From contig CP099849.1 in NCBI GenBank assembly GCA_030062745.1, positions 10,018,144 to 10,082,143 of the forward strand: a stretch of DNA of 64,000 bases, written 5' to 3'. The position numbers and the translations under genes are program-made. This stretch comes from Capitulum mitella (Eukaryota; Arthropoda; Thecostraca; Pollicipedomorpha; Pollicipedidae). The notes below the pieces were generated by a model that saw only the letters and a list, made by a program, of their open reading frames with translations, was not told the DNA's origin and made no database searches. Below are positions 1 through 11,601 of the stretch, piece by piece; the stretch's first letter is position 1; the number at the start of each line of letters is the position of its first letter.

Positions 1-99
1 GCATTTGCACTATTCTGCGCTAAGCACACGTCCCGCGGCCATAGTTCTGCTAAGACCACACACTCTCCCGTGATCGCCTCCTTAGTTCCACCGTCGTTT

Positions 100-640
100 C
101 GAGCATTTAGTCTCGACCGACGAAGACTGATGAGAAGCCGGCCGCGGGCAGTCGCCCGTTCAGTCCGCGATTACCGGCGCCCGGCCGCCGCCGCCAGTGG
201 CCGGAAGTTGACACCGATTCGCTACACGACAAGTAGCGGGACGTGGGCGTTCCCATGATCAGCGGGCGCGGCGGCGGCCGGGCGGCGGCCGCCGGTCCCT
301 GGTCCCGGCTCCGGACCACGGTCACCGTCCGACGGTCCTCGGTTCCGGCGCCGGGCCGCCGCGGCCGATCCGGTCCGGCCCGGCGCAGAGCGCGGCGAGA
401 ACGACGCTACGCCGGCGCGGCGGTCGTCCAGTTCACTCGACCTGGCGGAGCTGCGGGCACAGGCCGAGGCCGCAGCCGTCGTGACTTCCATTCGACGAAC
501 AGTCGGCGGCGGCGGCGGTAGGCCGCGCCGCGATGGGAAATAGGGTCAACTGGCGGCCGCCGAGGCTGCCCGGGGTCGTCGCAGATGCACCAAATGACCG
601 CAGCCGAGGCTGCCGGGTCGGCGCGGCCGGGTCACTGTCA
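100..640. other. GC-rich, CpG-dense block at left edge
   Basis: About 540 bp dominated by GGC/CGG runs and CpGs, much richer in GC than the AT-leaning DNA that follows from about 640. Overlapping open frames on both strands are low-complexity Arg/Ala/Pro/Gly readings with no recognisable domain. A 16-18 bp phrase (gccgaggctgcccggg) occurs twice near 560-620. It may be a CpG-island promoter or 5' exon of a gene outside the window, but no splice junction or conserved peptide was found. Confidence 0.4.
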
Positions 641-2126
641 GAAAAGCAAATGATGCAAAATACCGAGGGCAGCAGGTGGTTTACGCTGGTTTAAATCGAT
701 TCCCTTTCAGTGGTTTCATACGGGCCTCTCTGTCACGTTGTGAGAATGTCTAAAGGCAAAACTGAGATAAATTCAACATCGCTCAATATCAACTAAGAAG
801 GAATGTGCTGGGTAATGTTGCTGGTACATTCCATTCCAAATCCACCAATGAACAGTTATTTTTTATGCCCGACCATCAGGGATTTCGATGAAATTTAATG
901 TTATGGATTCTTCGTAGACCTGTCCAGGATTCTGAGACAATCGGACCAACTGGGATTATGATTTGAAGTTAAGAGCATGTTCCCATTTTCTAAGTTTTGA
1001 AAAAGGTAGATTTCAAACGACTTTATCTCCCAAGCCATTTATCACACGCATATGATTCTAATACAGACGAGGCGCAGCCGCACGACTAATACAGGCCATA
1101 AGAAGGGCTATAATTATGAATCAAAGCTCTGGAAAATATTAGTAAATTTCCTTTATGAAGTGGCAGGTGAGATTTTGAATTTTGATTTGCGAAAAAACAT
1201 TACTAATTTAGATCCAGAATAGAGATGATTTTGGACTTCTGCATACATTCTACTATCGAAATCATTGTAGAAAGTGGTGGGTATTTCCATGCCACCTCTG
1301 TCGATGCGCCTTGAATCGTTCTCTCCCTAACGCCGCTGCCGGCCGCCGCATCCCCGAACGTCCCCCCATCATGTCAGGCGTCTGAGACAGTACCCGTGGG
1401 GAAGGGTCAGTATTTGATGAGACATGGAAGGGGGAGTGAATCTGCATCTGAGATGAAGCGCGCTCTGTGTGAGCTATTCACACAACAAATGAATGGTAAC
1501 GACTGTTGGAACAGGACAGGGCAATAAGGCAGCAGAACGATCCTTCGCTGATTCCATTCGAACCTCGGCTCGTGCAACAGTCAGTGACCACAAGGAAAGA
1601 CAGGGAAGCAGTCAATATGAAGTGCTCCTTTGGCGGACACATTGATCCGTCAGACTCCCGCGAAAGCGTATTGGATCATTCAGGATTGGACGTTCAGGAT
1701 CATTTGCGACCTGTACTGGCCCAAAAGATCGGGCGTTAGTGCCAATGAGATAAAAGCGATATGCGCACGTCATGAGCAAGAACTTTTGATCAAGTCAGCG
1801 AAGGCCAGGGGCCTGATTTCAACTGTGTACAAGTGTGACGACCCGCTCAACGGCACCAGGATGAGTGCAGGGTGGGAGGAGAGAAAGACTGATGGAGAGT
1901 GAACTCCGACTTCATCCAAAAACACAGCCTACACGGCCTTTAAAAGACGGCGAAGCGCTATGCGCGTCCCTCAGAAAACAAGTTACGAACAGACTTCCTC
2001 AGTGCGGGCAGTGCTCAAAGAGGCCGCCGGATTAGGACAAGCCGTCGACCAGCTCCGCCCACGCTGCGTACTCTGGGACAAAGAAGACCGTCAGCAGCGT
2101 CGCTGACGCCTCGCTGTGTGCCACCA
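641..2126. other. Unassigned stretch
   Basis: No gene can be supported. The only coherent open frame is 1630-1902 (+), 90 codons of mixed composition including YWIIQDWTFRIICDLYW. I do not recognise it, and it has no clear splice context. It could be a remnant of the degraded gene found at 5.3-8.0 kb, but that is a guess from proximity and shared strand only. Confidence 0.3.
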
Positions 2127-2340
2127 CAGGCACGTGGCCAGGATTTTCCTCGGAGGGGGGGAGGTGAGCAAACGTCACATTTTATCATATATCACTAGCA
2201 TATAAAGAAATTTATGGGAAAAGCTGAAATTTTGTGTAATTTACCTTTATTCCTGCAACACACCACATGTCTAGATTAGACCGCTTGACTCAGAGAGGGA
2301 AAGATGGCCCCCATGACCTTCCCCCTTGACTGTGTCCCTG
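2127..2340 (+). mobile_element. Short MITE, CAGGcACGTgGCCAGG-ended (family 6)
   Basis: About 214 bp. It starts CAGGCACGTGGCCAGGATTT and ends CCTTGACTGTGTCCCTG, whose reverse complement is again a CAGGGACA.. start, so the termini are imperfect inverted repeats. The body (TTATGGGAAAAGCTGAAATT region and a CATGGCCCCCATG-like segment before the right end) matches the element at 60259-60521 and partial copies at 38102 and 40235. No coding capacity. The end motif resembles hAT-type non-autonomous elements; the superfamily assignment is tentative. Confidence 0.6.
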
Positions 2341-2515
2341 GGTCACCAGCAGTACCAGCAACCTCTTCCTCATATACCGGGTCGTCCCTGCCTTCCGAGC
2401 AAAGCCCAGAAAAGACGATAACGGCACAGGACCTGGCCGACATCATGACCATCCTCAAGAAGACGCAGATGAATGGACGTAAGTCGACAGTGATAGGGCC
2501 GGCAAGATAACGTTT

Positions 2516-3849
2516 TTAATCCGCGCAGTGGAAGGGGGTTTCGTGCTAACGCGCACTGGAAAGGGGGCACAAAAGTGCCCCCCTTCTGATCTCGGAAACG
2601 GAAAGAGCTAGAGACATGAAATTTTATGGACCCGGGTAGGACTATATCGATTTACATTGTGTGCAATTTTCATGACCCTAGGTCAATATCTTCAGGGTCC
2701 AATGGGGTCGAAAAAGGTCAACTTTGGACACTCGGCCCGTACAGGCCATTCCGTGGTGCGACTTTCAGAACGAAACGGGAAAAGGATGCTTGTTAATATC
2801 TTGCTGCAGAACATGGCAATTTCCATTCATTGGACGTCTTGACTGAGGATTTCGGGTCGAGGTCATGTCAGGCCATTAACCTATGGCGTGATTTTTTCAT
2901 CTTTTGCAGACCAGATTTCGAGCAACACGGTATACCTTGAGTGTAAATAAGGGCACTACAAGTATCTTTTGGCGCATTGTCAGTGAAGGTAGCCAACATC
3001 GGTACATTTGGTTACTTCTGGCGTTTATATTTATATATGTATGTATATGTATATATTTATGCACGTGTGAGTATCAACGTGCCAAACGTGCTTTTAGTGG
3101 GGTCTTTGAACGCATATTTCAGACAAATTGGCATATTGGAAAACAAATATGGGCCAGGTCACAAAAAAGTTGCCCCTGGCCTTTGATGACCTTGAGCTGA
3201 AATGACCGTAGTATATATAAGCGTATCCATTTACGCACACGTATTTTTATTAGGGTCTTTTGAATGCAAATTTCATACAAAGCAACATGTCGCAAAACAA
3301 ATCTGGACCAGGTCACAAGATATTTGACCTTGAACTCTAATGACCTTGAACTTCATGGACTCCTGGCATATGTAAACGTATCAGTGTGCGTACACATGTT
3401 TTTATTGGGGTCCTCCAATGCATGATTTATACAAACCGACATGTTTCAAAGCAAATCGGGATCAGGTCACAAGTTGTTTGGCCTTGACCTTTGATGACCT
3501 TGACCCTTACTTGACCCTGGTTTTGGTATTGGTACATCCACCACTTATGCCCAAATGACGTCGCGTGATTGTGTTCAAACGGTAATCTTAGGTAGAACGC
3601 TGGTTCTATCACAAAGTTCACATTTGTCAGCGACAACCGTCGTTTTCGTTTTGTTTGCCTCACTTCAAATGCTTGAAACGTCAAAAAAATTTCGGCTGAT
3701 TTTCGATTTTTCTGCACCAATCGACGAGTTATTCAGTTGCCGTAAACGTCACGAAGCAGCAGCAAACAGTTTCGATCCGTTCTCGAGATATTTAAGTGAA
3801 ACAGGTGGGGGGAGGGACAAAAAGGCCCCCCTTCTAGTGCGCTCGTTAA
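2516..3849 (+). mobile_element. TTAA-flanked non-autonomous element, family 3 copy a
   Basis: It begins at TTAA (2516-2519) followed by TCCGCGCAGTGG and ends at CTAGTGCGCTCG followed by TTAA (3846-3849). The ends are inverted copies of the motif GCGCACTGG-A(A/G)-GGGG. An inverted second copy lies at 4282-5295: the internal stretch with GGTCAATATCTTCA and GGTCAACTTTG is present in both. No transposase frame is present. TTAA termini with short inverted ends fit a piggyBac-like MITE. Confidence 0.65.
3040..3525. repeat. Three degenerate tandem units of about 160 bp
   Basis: Inside family 3 copy a, three successive units each run from an AT-rich tract (tatatgtat..) through a GGGGTC(T/C)T..AATGCA segment to ACCAGGTCACAA and TGACCTTGA(C/A). 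They start near 3040, 3212 and 3367. The units are diverged, so this is an old internal duplication. Confidence 0.55.
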
Positions 3850-4281
3850 GGTTGGCTATAACAAAACAACACAACAAATTTCAGGATGCCTTGTAGAGGC
3901 TACTTAGTACAACTTACTACGTATATACTACTTGTACACGCATATTGGGCATCTTTCCAAAAAGGCGGTACGATGAACCGATGTGCAGTGGGATGGGTTA
4001 GAGGGCCTTGACGGAAGGTCTATGAGATACCAAAAAGGGGCCAAATCTATGACAATGTGCCATCGTATCGGAAAAATATCACTCCTCACGCACATAAAAC
4101 CCAGGTGTCAGGACTTTTTTGCACATGGCATTTGGTGGTGTGTTTTCGAAATGAAAGTACTATGAGGATCCTTATGATTTCAAAAGTGCATTTTATTTAT
4201 ATTCTTCGGTTCTAGACTCAATCAAATGAGCAGCGTAGTACAAAAGCACAAGAAAAAAACTTCAGTAAACCATCGGAGGCC
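3850..4281. other. Unassigned spacer between two inverted family 3 elements
   Basis: 430 bp separating the TTAA termini of two oppositely oriented copies of the same family. No open frame, RNA motif or known repeat was recognised. Confidence 0.4.
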
Positions 4282-4751
4282 TTAACCACGCACTGGAAAA
4301 GAGGACACTTTTATGTCCCCACTTGTTTCTCTTGAAAGTCTCCAGGACGAAGCGGAGGCTGACAGCTGTCACCTATGACATGTATGACAAGTGAATAACT
4401 CGTCGAGTGACGCAAATAAATCGAAAATCGGCCGCACACTTGCGAATGTTTGATACGTTTGAAGTCAAACAAACATGGCAAAAATAGCGGTTGTCGTACA
4501 CAAATGAGAACATTGAGAGAAGATCAGCGTGCGACGTAAGGTCATCGTTTGAACGTTATCTGCTGACATCATCGCCGTCTTTTTGGGAAAAACTGAGGAT
4601 GATGGATGTAGCAAGAGTAAAGCCAGGGCAACTGGAGGTCAAGGTCAACCAGCTTGTGACCTGATCCAGATCTACTAGGCAAAATGTCGATTTTAATGAA
4701 GTAGGTATTCAAATAATTTAATCAAAACACATTTGTGCACATTTATACTGT

Positions 4752-4801
<50 letters not shown>

Positions 4802-5295
4802 CATGTGGACATGGTCACTGAAAATAAGTACGCCACATGATGCGTTTATCGCCCAAACTTACACTCAAACTAAACCAGTACCCCGTATCGCTCGAAATCT
4901 TATCTGCAAAAAATGAAAAGATGGCGTCATAGGCCAATAATCTGGCATGACTTCAACCCGAAATCTCCATTTATGACGCCAAATGAATGGAAATTGTATT
5001 CCACGTTTTATTTCTTTAATAAGCGCCATTTCCCCATTTCGTTCGAAAAGCCGTACGGGACGGCCTGCACGGGCCAAACAAGCGTTCAAAGTTGACCTTT
5101 TCAACCCCATTTGACCTTGAAGATATTGACCTAAGGCGCTAGAAATGGCATGCAATGTATCTCTTTACAGGCCAATGCTACACTTAAAATTTTGTGTATC
5201 TAGCTCTTTCCAGTTTTGAGATCAGAGGGGAATACAAAAGTACTCCTCTTCCAGTGCGCGCTAGCGCGAAACCCGCCTTCCATTGCGCGCGTTAA
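4282..5295 (-). mobile_element. TTAA-flanked non-autonomous element, family 3 copy b (inverted)
   Basis: It begins TTAACCACGCACTGG (4282) and ends at ..CAATG/GCGCGCG followed by TTAA (5292-5295); both outer ends face as inverted repeats. Its sequence is homologous to 2516-3849 read on the opposite strand (for example the GACCTTGAAGATATTGACC segment near 5113). The right end carries the same GGGTTTCGCGCTAGCGCGCA motif seen at the left end of copy a. A (TA)n tract sits at 4752-4799. No coding capacity. Confidence 0.65.
4752..4799. repeat. (TA)n microsatellite
   Basis: An almost uninterrupted TA dinucleotide run inside family 3 copy b. Confidence 0.9.
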
Positions 5296-5968
5296 AAAGG
5301 CATTTAACACCAGCGCACGGTGTTAAAATAGAAGATCCCGAAGAGGCTGAAGCAAACAGAAGAGGTAATGAACTCCGTGAAACAATGATGACGGAACTGA
5401 CCAAAAAACAAAATAAACAACCCGAGTACGCCATACTGTTTGAAAATGGAAATCCTGATTTTGTTGCCCTTCAACCTTCAGCAAACAGTGGACATATTTG
5501 GACCTACCTCATTCATGATCAAATCGGCCAGGAAACTGTAGGCTGATCTGAGGAATTTCACAACACCACGATGAAAAAGCCTTTAAATGTTGCGTAAAAA
5601 GACGGGAAAAGCCATTCAATTGCGTTCCGAGCCAGACGGCATCAGAAGAGTGATGCCCGGCATGAAAGACCTTCAACATTCGTGACAAAAACGGGACCAG
5701 AAAGCTGTATAAGAAGCGTCTTGTCTCATCTCCGAGAAACATTTCATGTGTACAAAAACAAAATTGTCAATCCCGCTTGGGTTTTCAACGTTCGTCAGCA
5801 TTCGCCCGCCATGGAGTGTTCTGGTCGATTCGGCAAGGAACGCACTCGGTCCGTGTCTACGTGAACCTTTAGAATCCCAAACTGCTGCTGCAGGCCGCTG
5901 TCAGTGAACCCACATTCGAGTCTCTGATATCAAAAACAGTCTGTGCGCTCACAGATGAAACATGCACG
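5296..5968 (+). pseudogene. Degraded copy of a multi-copy arthropod ORF family, 5' part
   Basis: Translated pieces in shifting frames carry landmarks of an uncharacterised, widely dispersed animal ORF family that I recall from arthropod genomes (some members are annotated by similarity to a wasp polydnavirus ORF; that label is from memory). At 5641-5673 a frame reads IRRVMPGMKDL. At about 5690-5760 KKRLV and LRETFHVYKNK occur in two different frames. At 5834-5896 a frame reads QGTHSVRVYVNL, then a stop, then NPKLLLQA. At about 5905-5960 there is a Cys-containing segment (VCALTDETC). Frameshifts and stops make it non-functional. The open frame 5283-5546 just upstream, with LKRHLTPAH, may be its N-terminal part. 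The function of the family is unknown. The coding remnant is cut at 5969 by a TTAA element and resumes after 7101. Confidence 0.6.
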
Positions 5969-7101
5969 TTAACCCGGCATTGACTGAGGTACTTCGCCAT
6001 CTTTCATTGATTGGGGAGGGGGACATTCAACGCTTCCCTGTTTATCTCAAGAACCAATCTCCTGATTTGGCTGATTCAAACGGCAGTCGATAGCGCCAAA
6101 TCCGTGTGGCCCTGTGACATATTGATGTTTTATTTGTTAGGTCATTGATGACGTCACAGGTCAGGCCAAACATTCAAGAAGTGACCCTTTTTTCCAGAGT
6201 CGCCTAATCTCAATGAAAATAAGACCGAGACTGAAGTTCGCATGACAATATGTCCCTGGCAGTTTGGTCTCATATCTTGTCAGGGTCACAGGCTGGTTCA
6301 AATTTGGCGTCGGTGTGAAGCAGGTCATGCAAGGCATGTTTTCTGACCCATTTGCCATGGGGATTCCAAAAAAAGACACTTAGAATGGGCTTTGGGCACA
6401 AGAAAGGCCTTTTAGTGGCCCGAATTACCGTGCGCATGCAAACTTGCAACAGTTTCGTGGCTTAAAGTTTAGAGTAGCACGAATGCGCAAATAACCTCCA
6501 CCTCGCACCTCTGGACGACCTTACAATCAACTTTTTCCACTTTGCAGAGTTTCACAGAATCTTGCATACCGTTGCAAAGGCCGACTGAGCTGAAGTCTGC
6601 ATGCACACGCCAAAGGTCGATTACAGAAATGTTGCCCTGTTGCCAGAAAATGCTGCGTAAATTGTACGCGCAGTATGTTGCAAGAAAATTCAATAATCTG
6701 TCCGGCCGTATCCAAAAATCAGTTCATTCCGTTCCTAATCTAAAATGTATTCACACTGAACCCCAAAAATGCAAAATGCATATTTGACCTAGGGTGGTCC
6801 ACCATGAGGTTAGCGGTGCTCCATAATGAACTCTCAGGTCATGTTGATATGTACTGTAAGCTACGGTAACCATGCATTGTAAAAGCACGAGCAATATTGC
6901 GGCGAAGTAAAATTGGACGTTGAGTCGGAGAACATGTTTGCCTTTATGACATCATTATAACGTGGCCTGAGATGACCTCGTTACCAAGTTTTCTTTAATT
7001 ATGTGCACAACTGATGTAAGAAGAAACAATGGAAATTTCATGATGCTGCGTTTATTCGTTTCAGAGACACCTACAAAATGGCGCTGGGGGTGAGGGGTTA
7101 A
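5969..7101. mobile_element. TTAA-bounded insertion splitting the pseudogene
   Basis: It starts TTAACCCGGCATTGACTG (5969) and ends with a segment whose reverse complement is TTAACCCCTCACCCCC (7101). The termini therefore share TTAACCC in inverted orientation, as in the other TTAA families here. Coding remnants of one family lie on both sides in the same orientation, and none was recognised inside. It contains only short open frames. It is probably a piggyBac-like non-autonomous element; single copy in this window, so the boundaries rest on the termini and the broken host sequence. Confidence 0.5.
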
Positions 7102-7965
7102 GCGTCCCCCCAATCAATGGTTAGCTACGAAACTAGAAAATGGTGCCGGGCAGGGACAATCCTTTCTAACTGACTCTTCAAATCCAAGCAATGCCAACGA
7201 AGTGAAATACAAACAGCTGTTGAACACTGGATCGAACAACATTGGTGACTCTGCGCCAAACCACAGAGGAATTTATTGAGAATGTATTATTATTGAGATT
7301 ATAATTGAGAATATATTAAGAATAATACTTTGGAGAAGTCACGAGGTTAATCAGGCATCCTTTCATCGCAAAACAAAATAGAACAAAACCAAAACAAAAA
7401 ATGCACACCTTGAGAGGTTTAAAGGTGCCTCTGAAGCAAGACGAGGTGATTCTGTGGGGAGATTCGGAAAATTATTTGCTCTTAATTCAAGACGTCATTT
7501 AAGGTTTTTGTTTTGATACATCGCAAACAACAGTGCATCCGTTCACCCCGTACCAGAGCGCCAAAGACGGTGAGGAAGTGGCATTGACAAGTTTTTGCTC
7601 GATACACGACTGCACGGGAAACAAGACGGAGAACTGTTAAAACTGGAAAACAACGCGTTCCAGAAAGTCCATTAGTTCACCGACGGTTCAGCGGCTCAAT
7701 ACAGACACGCAGTTTTCAACTGTACTGCGCATGGCGCGATTTTGCAGCATGCCATGGATAATGTGACAGGATCGGCGGTACAATGAAGCGACTCACAGCG
7801 AGAGCTAGTCTGCAAAAACCAGCCAAACCCTGACTCCAAAGGACATGTTCGACTTCTGCTCCAGCTCTATGAAAGGTTAGTGAGAGGAATCTTATTTGAT
7901 GCAGCTGAAGTGGTTAAAGATCACGATATGTTTCAGCTTTTAATGGAGTTGCAATCAAGCGCCAT
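7102..7965 (+). pseudogene. Degraded copy of the same ORF family, 3' part
   Basis: Collinear remnants of the same family continue on the plus strand. RHPFIAKQ occurs near 7350, then SENYLLLIQDVI ending in a stop near 7500. This is followed in frame by TTVHPFTPY (about 7528), FTDGSAAQYRH (from 7676), and, in another frame, CDRIGGTMKRLTARASLQKP (7762-7821). A further shift gives LTPKDMFDFCSSSMKG near 7830-7875. The order matches the 5' part, so this is one gene copy broken by a TTAA element plus several frameshifts and stops. Not expressed as a protein in this state. Confidence 0.65.
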
Positions 7966-10639
7966 ATGACCACGCAATCGGAGCGTTCCCAATACCCCAG
8001 TCACACAACTCACGTATAATTGCAATAATTTTAGACTGACATTGTCTTCTATAAGCCTTTCATCAGGTTTGATTTAAAGATGCAACTAAAAAACATAGTT
8101 TAACAAATGCCACATTTTCCCGGTTTCCATTTCATTTGGCACGTAACATCTGAGGAAAGTAAACGAAACTTCAGATCTGCGAAGCAGAAAATTTGTGGAG
8201 GCATGCGCCATCAAAGGAAGCAAAGGCGTCCACCTGTTCGAGCCCATTAGAAAAACAGAGATGGAGGCGTACTTCACCTCATACAGCCCATCAGTCATTG
8301 TTGCGAACTTCTAAATCAACGTCGTGGCGGAAACGTACCGTGACTGCCGTGCATATCGACGTCATCGATGTGCAAGTATATTTCCTGACTGGTCCATGTG
8401 TTTGCGGACTAATGTCGCTGTTTTACAGAGCTCCTGCTACTGTTGCCCTCTTACAGCCCTTTCGAAAGACTATCTCTTGCCCCTTCCGCGCCGCCTCAGA
8501 TGCTTGACTCAAGGAGGGGAGACTGGGGACAATACGGCCGCGTCCCTCCTGAGGGACAATGCGACGCGCGATCACATAGGTGATAAGCCGTAGTGCCAAT
8601 GGATCCGATGTTCCCAGAATCGTGTTCAGTACCACGGAGAACTTTGAAAACCTTATTTCAGCGAAATCCGTGTTATCGGCTGCTTGAGCTGAGACGGAAA
8701 AACGAAACTGTCTCAGCCAACCTAAAACCACAGAGGTATGCGCGAATCTCATAGCCGAAAGTTGAAGAAGCGCCTTGTTGTTGGTATCGGAATGGTTTTC
8801 ACAAACCGCAGACAGATTGTTTCTGCCAGGTCGCTGCGCTGTGTTCCGACTCGGTGGTGTTTGCTGCTCGTCAGCGTACTGTCTTTACTGTAACGAATCT
8901 GTCAATGTCTGATCAGCGCCGAGTAATAATATTCTGTCAGGCAGGTGCTGAAGTTCACTTAGAATGCTGTTTCTAGGATGGGTTTGGGTTGGGTCCTAGG
9001 ACACCATGGGTTTGGAAAGGGACACCAGATGGATGGATATTGCGCCACCATGTCTATTGCATTGTTCGTCTATGATACAGAAAACTAACAAACAGAAAGA
9101 CGAATTTATAACATTGTGCGCCAGGAAGTGATTTTAGCAGATTTACACTGCATGTCCAAATTTTTCGAGCATAGTACCTCGGCAAATTTTTGCCCCCGGA
9201 TTTGTCTAACGTTGCAAATGCCAGCCCTTATAATACCTGAATCCGCTAAAAAAAAACTGCACTGTAATCGGTAGTCCTGTACTTATAACTTTTTTGGCCG
9301 AGTAGATAAGCCGTAGTTAGACGAAATTGTGTTGTGTCAAATTTAGCAGTCTTGGGTCGTTAATTCTACATCTTTGACAACCCTACATAAACGGGCTGAA
9401 TTGTCGTGCGTCAAGACCACAGCAAACAATAATAGAAAAAAACATTTGTTTTTAATGATGTGCGACGGGGAAATCAGTGCTGGTTAGCTGGTGCGCAGGA
9501 ACCCACATCTGACTGGATATTGCTGGTGCTGGATAAGCTCTCCTGAATGCGTATTTCTAAATATGAGTTGTGAATGTTTTGTTAATACTATTTCTTTTCA
9601 AACGGTGATATTTTGTCTCTCTGTTCATTTCGTGCTTTGTCACCAGGTGCTGAGAAGCGTACTAGCAGCAGAGTTTAGAGCGGCTCTGATGCTCGACATC
9701 TAGCCACCGGAACTGCTGGCGACTGTGTGCGTGTCTGGGTCAGTGTGCGCACCAACTACTACACAGCCGTGGCCTGTTGGCACATCAGTCTTCTGCAGGC
9801 AGAAATATGCCATTAACCCAAAGTTGCGTGATCGGACGTCGGGCTGTAGGGCTCGTGCAACAGGGTCTGTTTTCCATGGATACAAGAAACCGAAAGTATC
9901 CACAACCAGTGTGTCCAATATGCCCGTCTCTTTTGTCACCTTTTTTGTAAATGAACGCAAATGATGCCTATATCTCCACAAGATATATTAGTGTCAATCG
10001 AGGATAAAGCATTAGTGCAAAAAAAAAAACATATTTTTTTAAGTTGTCTCAGGATCTTCTCATTCTGCACTCTTGTTTGATGATGATGGGGCGAAATTTA
10101 TTTCGCCCGTTTACTGGTTTCGCTTTGCAGTTTTCCACAAATGACATCTAAAATAACGGAATAAGGAGTCCATTTTTTCATTCTACAAAAGCGGAGAAAT
10201 GTGCACTTGATGTGCAGATTTTGCAGCGAGTAGAGACCTGTGCTGATACATTCCACAGTCAAATAAACTGCGGAAATAAATACAACTCTAATTACGTGGT
10301 CGGATCTTCGCCATAACCAGCTCCACTACACTGTATGCAAAGAAATACATCGTCTAACCCCGTCATACGTAATACGTAATCGTAAGACGTAGAACTTCCT
10401 CACGAAGTGTTGTGAACATTACCACGTGAAAATACGAAAAAATTGGCCCGAATTTGTATGAGACAGGATTGGTACTGGTGCTAAAAAAGTACTCGAAAAG
10501 TGGTTAGTGAACTGTGGCTAATATCTGTCTTTCAGGCCCTTGATGACAGGGTGTCCGTTTCGGCAGACTGGGTGTCCATCCAGACACCGAGTTAACATAC
10601 CAAAATAGCCCTGTTCTGCACGCTCTCCCAACAATCCAA
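7966..10639. other. Unassigned intergenic stretch
   Basis: No gene, RNA gene or shared repeat could be supported. Open frames up to about 109 codons on both strands (8193-8752, 9491-9981) overlap each other, lack conserved motifs and lack convincing splice junctions. A poly-A tract of about 10 bp lies at 10020. Confidence 0.4.
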
Positions 10640-10890
10640 TGCGTGCTGTCGACAGCGGCGGTGTCTGCCGGTCAGAGCTGACGGCTCAATCTCGACGCTT
10701 CCGACCGAGGTGGCTCACGACAGGCGGCGGCCGCGTGAGGCCGACGGAGCCGCGGCCGGCCGGGCTCGGCGCTATTTTGACGCTCGGCGGGAGGCCCGGG
10801 CCGCGCCGCTCCGGACCGCCTCCGCCGTGCCATATGCCGGCACAACAGCTGGCCGCCGCCGGCTGCCGACCGCGCCCTCCTTTGTCGGCG
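10640..10890. other. GC-rich CpG block beside a minisatellite
   Basis: About 250 bp, strongly GC and CpG rich, with open low-complexity frames on both strands. It directly precedes the 31-bp minisatellite. It could be a CpG island or first exon, but no splice site or conserved peptide supports this. Confidence 0.35.
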
Positions 10891-10894
10891 TGCT

Positions 10895-11490
10895 CCAGAC
10901 AGATCAGCGGCGGTATACACTGTCCCCAGACAGATCAGCGGCGGTATACACTGTCCTCAGACAGGTCAGCGGCGGTATACACTGTCCCCAGACAGATCAG
11001 CAACGGTATACACTGTCTCCAGACAGATCAGCGGCGGTCTACACTGTCTCCAGACAGATCAAATGCGGTATATACTGTCCCCAGGCAGGTCAGCGGCCGC
11101 TTACACTGTCCCCAGGCAGGTCTGCGGCGGTATACACTGGATGGTACCCACAGACAGGTCAGCGGCGGTGTACAGCGGACTATGGCCCAGACAGGTCAGC
11201 GGTGATATGTAGTGGACCGTGTCCCCAGGCAGGTCAGCAGTGATATACAGTGGACCGTGAACCCAAACATGTCAGCGGCGGTATACGGTGAACTGTGTCC
11301 CCAGGCAGGTCAGGTGATAGGCGGTGATATATGTACCAGGAATCAGGCGGTGATATACGTACCATGAACCGTGCCCCCAGACAAGTCAAAGGTGAAATAC
11401 ATTGTCCTCAGATACGTCAGCGGTGGCACACAGTGAACAGTCAGCGTTCACTGTTCACGTTTCCATACACATCAGCGGCAGTGTTAAACA
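10895..11490 (+). repeat. 31-bp minisatellite with drifting 3' units
   Basis: The unit is CCAGACAGATCAGCGGCGG followed by TATACACTGTCC. Seven consecutive 31-bp copies (10895-11111) differ by only a few bases. Units then lengthen and diverge (about 36-45 bp spacing, still AGRCAGGTCAGCGGYGRTAT) out to about 11490. The long open frames over it simply reflect a stop-poor repeat. Confidence 0.85.
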
Positions 11491-11601
11491 GACCATGCTC
11501 TGTGGGTCTGGTCGTTTCTTTCCTCACCTGGTTAACCGGCCTGTTCTAAGAATCAGCTGGTTTCCTTTGTGGCACCAGTGGTCTTCGATTCGTTCAGGTG
11601 T

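Noticed and set aside
2304-2510. Possible exon ending at donor GTAAGT (2479)
   Set aside because: The frame begins inside a MITE terminus and the peptide is not recognised. A single donor-like site is too weak.
10895-11490. Direct repeats resembling a CRISPR array
   Set aside because: Units are contiguous 31-bp tandem copies without unique spacers, and the window is eukaryotic. It is a minisatellite.
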